This document shows, in pieces, positions 57,068-64,000 of a stretch of 64,000 nt of DNA. The stretch spans positions 72,508,028 to 72,572,027 of the forward strand of contig NC_088295.1 in the NCBI RefSeq assembly GCF_032854445.1, given 5' to 3'. This DNA is from Liolophura sinensis. Taxonomy: Eukaryota; Mollusca; Polyplacophora; Chitonida; Chitonidae. The notes below the pieces were generated by a model. It had not been told where the DNA came from, made no database searches, and saw only the letters and a list, made by a program, of their open reading frames with translations. The first letter of the stretch is position 1. Each line of letters begins with the position of its first letter. The position numbers and the translations under genes were made by a program.

Positions 57068-59032
57068 CAGAGAATCAAATTTGAGTCTTATGAATTTAAC
57101 TCATAAAATTTAAAATTCAAACTTCTAAGAAATTGAGCGAATCCAGAGATAATACATGTAAATTGCAAAGAAAATGTTGATTTCCATAGAGGCTTTTACC
57201 GAAGATAACATAATCCTAAATGACAATTTGCAGTCTGAATTCAGACATACGTAGAATCTTGGTAAGACCTGAGCTGGGAGTACTGGGTCTGACTTTGATT
57301 TACCTTGGTAGCGTAAGCATCTTACACGAAATTGGTATAGTACGTGTGATATTTTTTTGTTTTTGCAAATGCCCTGGGAGCATCAAATGAACCTGAGAAT
57401 TAGCAGTATAATATTGACTTTTTGGTAGACTGGGGATCTTGCTGAGGAATCTCGCTGTCCACACAAAACAACGTCCACGTCAGGTTAACATTGTATACTT
57501 AAATACATTTGTGATTATTTCCATACCTATGTTTTACTGCTAGAGGTTTAGAGACATAAAAAGCAGACGATTATATTTATGACTTTTAATATTAATATGC
57601 ACATGATATTTAAACAGAATACATAAATGGTCGCCACCTTTCAGCCAATCGCAGGTAGTCAGTTCCCTAATGTAAGCTATATATAGTGACACAAAACAGG
57701 TATTCCTCTGACGCACCTTCTCATCATTTAAGACTTTCGTGTGATTTTAAGGTACAGTGTATATCTGTTATATATAGGCAGCTGTAGAAACAGATAAATT
57801 CTATCTCATGTTCGTGAAAACAATTGCTAAATGTCTAAAACATTATAAAACAAGCTGTGAATAATGAGACCATCAAAATCCACAAATAGTCATCTGGGAA
57901 CCGTTTTATTCTACTCATTCCAGATTTAAATTCCTGTCAATGTTTGCGGCATATCACATACCACTCTAGGGAGCCATTCCACACAACGAATAAAGAACAC
58001 TTCTTTCAGATCAAAATACCGTGGTTGTTGCAGAATAATGTGCGCATGATACTCCCCAATATCTGACCAGATGACGCACTAATTCACGCAATTGTCAAAT
58101 GTGAACCAATTTTGCACTCTTTTGTTATGCAAATGAGACCGTTGTGAATTCGCTGTTAGCTTTGCGGTATTTTAAGTTTTGGAAGTTTAAGAAGAAAGTG
58201 CATATTTCTCTGTCTCTTTTTGTAACCTGTGCATAGAGGTATTAAACATATTCGTGGTTTAGTACGCATTCGTGTCCTGGAATTAGCAGACTCTTCTGAC
58301 AGTCACCCCAGAGAATGTCTGTCCCTTCTCTCGTTAACCGTGGCATTTTGCGGGTGTCCACAGCGTCCACTCGGAGGTGTACTTGTATTTTTTAGTCCGC
58401 ATACTTTTCGGACAACCCAGTGTTCTGAACTGAACACGAAAGTTTGAATGTGAAAAGATGACGGGATCATATTTCACTGACATTTTTCCGATGTATTATT
58501 TCACGAAATGGACACTTGTTCGAGCGAAATTTTTTATCTATTCTTAGGCTTTCATGGTGGAATTATTGAACCGGGTAGGTATACATTAGTACATTTGTCC
58601 TCACACCAGTATGAGACAAGTATGTCATCCGGACTGCCCGGAAATCCTCGTGCAGGCTTGTTTGCAGTACGGAAAGGACTGTAAATGGTTTTCGATTAGC
58701 TGATAGATTCGCATTAAAAGATGCACCAGGCCAGACGTAAGTTGATGTCAGCTACTCTTTTGTACGGGTGCATATCAAGTAACTGACTGTAGTGAAGAAT
58801 ATTCTGCACACTAGCAAGCGTAAGCTAATGCCATGTTGTTTCCGATTTTATAAATACCCATACACTTGTACAGCATCAAAAATTAACTGACGTCAAATCA
58901 CTTCATCTTGTACAGAAACTGACGTAAACTGACGCCAATATTGGTTCCCAGTTTGTACATTTTTATCTACAGCCTTTAACTTAACTTCGTTCAGCCCCTC
59001 AAATATCTGTAAAATACTGCCAGAGACTTGTT

Positions 59033-59145
59033 TTGTTTTGGGGTTTTTTTTGTTTGTTTGTTTGTTTTTTTGTTTTTTTTGTTTTTTTTTTGTTGCTGTT
59101 GTTGTTGTTGTTTTTCTTTCTTTTTTTTTTTTGTTTTCTTTTACT
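59033..59145. repeat. T-rich low-complexity tract (TTTG/TTGTTG)
   Basis: About 110 bp of TTTG, TTG and poly-T in unit U2. Confidence 0.9.
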
Positions 59146-60078
59146 TTAATTTCTGGGTGACGTAATGAATCACGGATTGTGCAATCAAGTGCTGTCTATT
59201 CTCTGACAGTTAAGATGACAGTCATGCATATAAATCACCGCTTTTTTGGTGAACTTCTGGTGCGCCGTGACATCTGGTTCTTTGTTTATTTTACTGTAAA
59301 ATCCACACCCATAAGATTTGTATTCTTACATTAAGATACTGATGGTTATACTACATTTGGCTTAATTCTGGAAGTTTCATTGACAAATACAATTATTACC
59401 CTGAGCTACACCTGAAACCCTTATTGCCCAGAGCTTATCGAGCCTACGTTTCTTTACGAAAGATGAATTCCTTGATTTAAATCAAACGCCGAGAACGTAG
59501 CGACCTTCATATGCTGAGAGACGGTATAATCTCTAGAGAAGCAAATATCTGTTTTGATGAATTTAGCTCATTAGACCTAAATTCAAGCTTCAAAGAACTC
59601 GCGTGAACCCCCTAAAAGGATGTAAACGTCAAACAAAACGTTGATGTCCATAGAGGCTCTTGCCGACGAAAACATAATTCTAACTGACAATACGAAATCT
59701 AAAGTCAAAGAGGACATACGTAGAGTCTTGTCAAGCCCTGAGTTTGGAGTACGTGGATTTGGTTTTGAATATCCCTAGTATCGTAGGCTTCTTACACCAC
59801 TAAGTGTGATATTCTTTTGTTCCTGCAAATACCCTAAGAGCATCAAGTGCACCTGAGAATCACCGATGTAATATTGACTTTTTGATAGACTGGAAATCTT
59901 GCTGAGGAACCTCGCTCACTTCACAAAACAACGTCCTAGGTATCTTTCACAGAGGAAACGCTGTTCACGGGAGGACTTCTCCACGTTAGGATAACACTGT
60001 ATATATAAATGTGCTTTCCATGTTTTCCATGGGTATCTTTTATACCAAGAGACGTCATAACATCAAAAGCAGATACTT

Positions 60079-60085
<7 letters not shown>

Positions 60086-60163
<78 letters not shown>

Positions 60164-60181
60164 AGGACATATATATAGACA

Positions 60182-60252
<71 letters not shown>
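60086..60252. repeat. Double (TA)n microsatellite split by a 28-bp spacer
   Basis: TA arrays at 60086-60161 and 60184-60251 are separated by TCCAGGACATATATATAGAC; both give artificial Ile-Tyr ORFs on both strands. Confidence 0.95.
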
Positions 60253-60259
<7 letters not shown>

Positions 60260-62189
60260 TATATCTTTACCAGAATACATAAATAGTCTTAAGCGCAAAT
60301 CGCATCTTGTTAACTTCCCTGTGTCAGCTCTTCTTTGTCACACAAAAGCTGTATTCTTTTTCGCGCACCATCTTAACATTTAACACCTACATATATTTTA
60401 AGGTAGAAGATATATCTCTTTCAGCAGGCAACTGTAAAAATGGATAAATGCTGTCTAGTTTCTGAAAACAAGTGCTAAAGGTTTATAACATTATAAACTA
60501 AACTGAACAATGAGATCATCCATGGTGTGTCATATGGGAACAGTTTTATCCCTTGTTTAAATTCATTGTGAAAATGCAGCACGTTACCTACCTTTGTCTT
60601 GAACCATTCACCACGATGAATGTGAAAGACTTTTATCAGGTGAAAAATGACGTGGTTGTTACAAAATAATCTTTACTTGATACTCCCCAATATCTGACCA
60701 TGTGGCCTATTAAATCACGCAGCTGTCAAATGTGAACTGATTTTACATCCTCCTTATTATGTAAATGAGACCGTTATGAATTTATTAAGATGCATAGCTC
60801 TGTTAACTATGCTGCATATCAAAGGTCTACATGTTAAAGACGCGAACACATATTTTATGCCTAAAGGAAACATTTTCTCACCTGTATCTATACAGAGAAT
60901 TTTGAGAATGCAATCGACTATTTGTATATCAATTAAACCTAATAGGGTTATATCAATTCACCTATATACATGTTATGTGTGTACGGTTTATTTGAGAAAG
61001 CAATGCTTGTTTTCTATACTGACTTCACCTAAACGAATATAATGTCGCCTATAAACACAGAAGCGGTATTAAACATCTTGGTGTTCTTGTACGCGTTCTT
61101 GTCCAGTACTGACCAGACTGCTCTGAGAGTCACCCCAGGGGGTGTGCCGTCTCACGTTACCGTGATGATTTGTGGGTGTCCACCGCGTCCAGTCGGAGGT
61201 GTTACAGTACACGGATGTATACGAGCTGACGGATGGATCACACAAGCACAAGCACGCCAGTAGTTTTTTGGATGGACGCTGACAGGCTTGCATGATCAGC
61301 ACAATTTTATAAGGTCGTTCAAGAAACAAAGGTGGCAAGTATTCGCTCTGGGGAGAATATTTACATATAGACTTACATCGACACACATCTCAAAATTACT
61401 CTATTTTAGCCATACGGAGCGTTGCTCTTCTCCACACCGTATGCACAGGATCTGTTCCAGAAATACACACGAGTATTCCGCCAGTTGTGTTTACGTACAG
61501 GAGTATCTTAGTGTAAGTGGCCACTCACCTACACTTACTGAACTGTTCCCAGCAACAATGTGAAAAAGTTTTAAACGAAAACACTTTCTGAAGATCATTG
61601 AAATGTCTAGGTTTCGTGAATATTTAGCTGGCCAAACATACATATTTTGTCTGAATCATTTTAAGGAAAAGACCTCTAAAAATCGAAGTAGACATCACTA
61701 AATAGACCATTTAAAACTATGTACAAATATAATTTAGTTTATTTAAAGGCATTCAAACACTTCAATTCTTAGGTGGGCTTTGTGAACCATATATACGAAC
61801 TCTGACGTCACAGGAAGTTTTCCTACTGTAATTACGAAATTCAGTGTTTTAATAACTCTTTTTACGCATGAGTAAAACATCACTGAAATAATGTTCTCAA
61901 AAATTTCTTTTTTCTGGTGAACATCAGGAGAAAAGGTGATGTGACGTAAGAGTTCCCAGACACCGTCAGTTTGGCTAATAAAGCCCACCATAGTATTCAA
62001 ATATCTGAATGCCTTTCAACACTCTTAAAAAATTCTGAAAAAATAAATGAAAATGTTTTACGCATAGTTTTCAGTTGTCCGTGTGATGAATCTTACTTCC
62101 TATTTTAGCATTTTCTTTAACAAAATATACCTGTTGTAAAATTTATACTCTCATCTAAAACTTACCTATCTTACGGCATCTAAGTACAG

Positions 62190-62338
62190 TTCAAGCTTTT
62201 CGTTCCATGTCGACGCTCAGGGATGCCTTTGTTAGAGTCGCGGTGGTCCACCCAGACAGCGTCTGATCACTGTTCAAGCTTTTCGTTCCATGGCGACGCT
62301 CAGGGATGCCTTTGTTAGAGTCGCGGTGGTCCACCCAG
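62190..62338. repeat. 83-bp local tandem duplication
   Basis: TTCAAGCTTTTCGTTCCATG followed by CGACGCTCAGGGATGCCTTT and GAGTCGCGGTGGTCCACCCA occurs at 62190 and again at 62273 with a single substitution near the start. Only one copy exists at the matching place in U1 (about 54775). Confidence 0.92.
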
Positions 62339-63845
62339 GCAACAAACATGACAGCAGTCCTATTTCCCGCGCCCATACAGACACCGACACAAGCCTCCTA
62401 GTGTTGAAAGCCACGTCTGTCAAACCAGATCTGACTCGCTGGTAATTTCAGAATTTGACATTCTATATATTCCAGTCGAGTTAGTTTATAGGACAACGCA
62501 CTGTGGTATTTTCAATAAGCAACCTTCAGTGTGCAATATTTTCCCGCTGTATCCTCTATTTCACAGGATAATTGTTGATTATATTCGGGTACATTATTTA
62601 ACGAATTGTATTGATTACATTTTCAGGCGTGTTCTACAATAATAGTCCAAACCGTAACACAGTTTCTGCAAGCAAAGGGAACTATACGGGTTGTCCGGAA
62701 TCTTTTCAGCTGTCACACATTTCGAAGATCTCTTTTTTTCCTATTTAACCATTTTTTTTATTAACACTGTGTGTCAAGGTTTGTTTTCAGGACTTATCAA
62801 GATTTTGTCATTAGCGTGTGTTGAGTGAAAGTTCGACTTGTGTATATTACCCAGTGACTGGTATACACTGGCACACCAGTACGCAAAAGGTACATCACCC
62901 GAACTGATCGCAAAGCCTACCCCTTTTTTGTTTGCAGGACACAAAGAAACTGTTCATATTTTTCAACTTGCTGATCCACTATAGGCCCGTTTAAAAAAAA
63001 AACAGACGTAAACTGACGTCAGTCGGTAATCTGGTTTTACTGATTTTGTGCTTGTGGTATGAACTAACGTCACGTGATTTTCTGTAGTGAAGCACAATCT
63101 GTACATTAGCAATCGTAATCTATGATTCACTTATTATATCCAGTTTAGTATCGTACGCAAACAGGCGTGAACTGACGCCAGTATCGATTCCCAATTAGTT
63201 CAGCGACAAATTTTGAAATTCGGTGATCTTTTATTGTAACAAGTTCAATTTTGGGATTTTTAGTACATAGCTCATCATAGAATTTCAGCATTTAATTGAA
63301 CTTTACTCAGCCCCTCAAATATCTCAAAAAAGCTATGGTTTGTTTTGATTGTATATTCCGCTGGAATATTTCTACTGCAGGATGCTTGTGCTTTGTGTTT
63401 TCTTTCACTTTAACTTCTGGATGTAACATGAGGATTGTGCAATCATCTGTTGTCAAGACTCTCAATGCTAAGCACTGCTTCTCGGGTAAAGTTGGCGCTG
63501 TGACGTCTACAGCTTTCCTATTTGACATCAAAACCAGCACCCATCAGACTCATAACTAAGTATTCTTAGTAAGTTAATGTATTCTCTTCTTTTTTGTTTT
63601 TGTTCTGTTTTTTTTTTATTATTGTTATTATTATCGGCGGATGGAGGGTGGCTGTCTTCTTGGTTGCTGACGTGTTTATATTATACACGTTTATATGGTT
63701 TTGCGTGCCCACAAATGTTCTAGCTGTAAGAGACATCATTGTAAAACTGAGAGGATGACAACATGTGGTTATTTCCGTATGCTTGAAAGATGCAGTTGCT
63801 ATACTGGGCTACACCTAAATAGGCTTTTTGCTAGAATCTTGCTAA

Positions 63846-64000
63846 GGAAGGTTAATCTCCTAGTTTAAATCAAACGTGGGAGAACATAGCAACATTCTTA
63901 TGAAGAGAGACGGTATAATCTTTAGAGAAGCAAATATCATTTTCCATGAATTTAGTTTATAAATCCTAAAATTCAAACTTCAAGGAAGTTGCGTGATTCA
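63846..64000. repeat. Start of tandem unit U4 (cut by the window end)
   Basis: GGAAGGTTAATCTCCTAGTT, then AGACGGTATAATCTTTAGAG and AAACTTCAAGGAAGTTGCGT match 59457-59615 of U3 closely. Confidence 0.85.

Larger units (their letters stand above)
56861..59456. repeat. Tandem unit U2 of the ~4.4-kb duplication, internally deleted (2.6 kb)
   Basis: Begins GGAAGATTAATCCCCTGATT, the same place as 59457 (U3) and 63846 (U4). It follows U1 and U3 in order to about 58385 (GTCCACTCGGAGGTGT) and resumes with text matching U1 at 55006 (CGTACTTTCC.../CATACTTTTC...), so about 1.3 kb or more is missing. A MITE is inserted at 56942-57067. Confidence 0.85.
59457..63845. repeat. Tandem unit U3 of the ~4.4-kb duplication
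   Basis: Shows all U1 landmarks in order: TGCCGACGAAAACATAATTC (59661), GTGTGATATTCTTTTG (59806), CAATATCTGACCATGTGGCC (60686), TTTATTAAGATGCATAGCTC (60779), CTTGCATGATCAGCACAATT (61286), AACAAACATGACAGCAGTCC (62340). Contains two TA arrays and an 83-bp local duplication. No gene recognised. Confidence 0.85.

Overview
The window is animal nuclear DNA, AT-rich and dominated by repeats, with long introns, GT-AG splice signals, tRNA-derived SINEs, a Tc1 transposon, fold-back and MITE elements and minisatellites. Tachykinin-like peptides ending in F-x-x-V-R-amide, a SINE whose tail and body resemble the V-SINE/RUDI type known from molluscs, and a STAND-ankyrin gene of a kind expanded in lophotrochozoans point to a mollusc (a brachiopod is possible). 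There are no bacterial-type operons, no CRISPR and no rRNA. Two real protein-coding genes can be supported. Gene 1 (+, 597-6113) is a three-exon gene for a 923-residue protein: a short N-terminus beginning Met-Gly-His-Ser-Asn-Ser-Lys (possible N-myristoylation), an nSTAND-type P-loop NTPase domain and about 11 ankyrin repeats. Its second intron holds a minisatellite interrupted by a 586-bp fold-back transposon and two decayed copies of the exon-3 edge. Gene 2 (-, about 48880 to 30158) is a neuropeptide precursor: a signal-peptide exon at 48441-48578 behind a TATA box, and, across an intron of about 17.7 kb, an exon at 30158-30751 carrying three dibasic-bounded, amidatable peptides, two of them clearly tachykinin-like. 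Both gene models rest on matching intron phases read from the sequence. Layout: 0.6-6.1 kb gene 1; 6.1-18.4 kb intergenic with SINEs, a 60-bp minisatellite (11.9-12.6 kb) and short MITEs; 18.4-19.9 kb a Tc1/mariner DD34E element with a frameshifted transposase; 20-30 kb SINE relics, a MITE and an inverted pair of 30-bp satellite arrays (26.3 and 27.5-28.3 kb); 30.2-48.9 kb gene 2, whose intron contains SINE relics, copies of a ~300-bp dispersed repeat, a 1.5-kb TA-flanked transposon with TATCGATA-rich subterminal arrays and an exon-like interior (41.9-43.4 kb) and a 61-bp tandem array (45.5-45.9 kb); 49-52.4 kb more repeats; 52.4-64 kb an old tandem amplification of a ~4.4-kb unit (three copies and the start of a fourth) with SINE, MITE and AT-microsatellite insertions. 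Long TA/IY-coding microsatellites generate spurious ORFs throughout. The two genes show no sign of working together; they are simply neighbours in a repeat-rich region.
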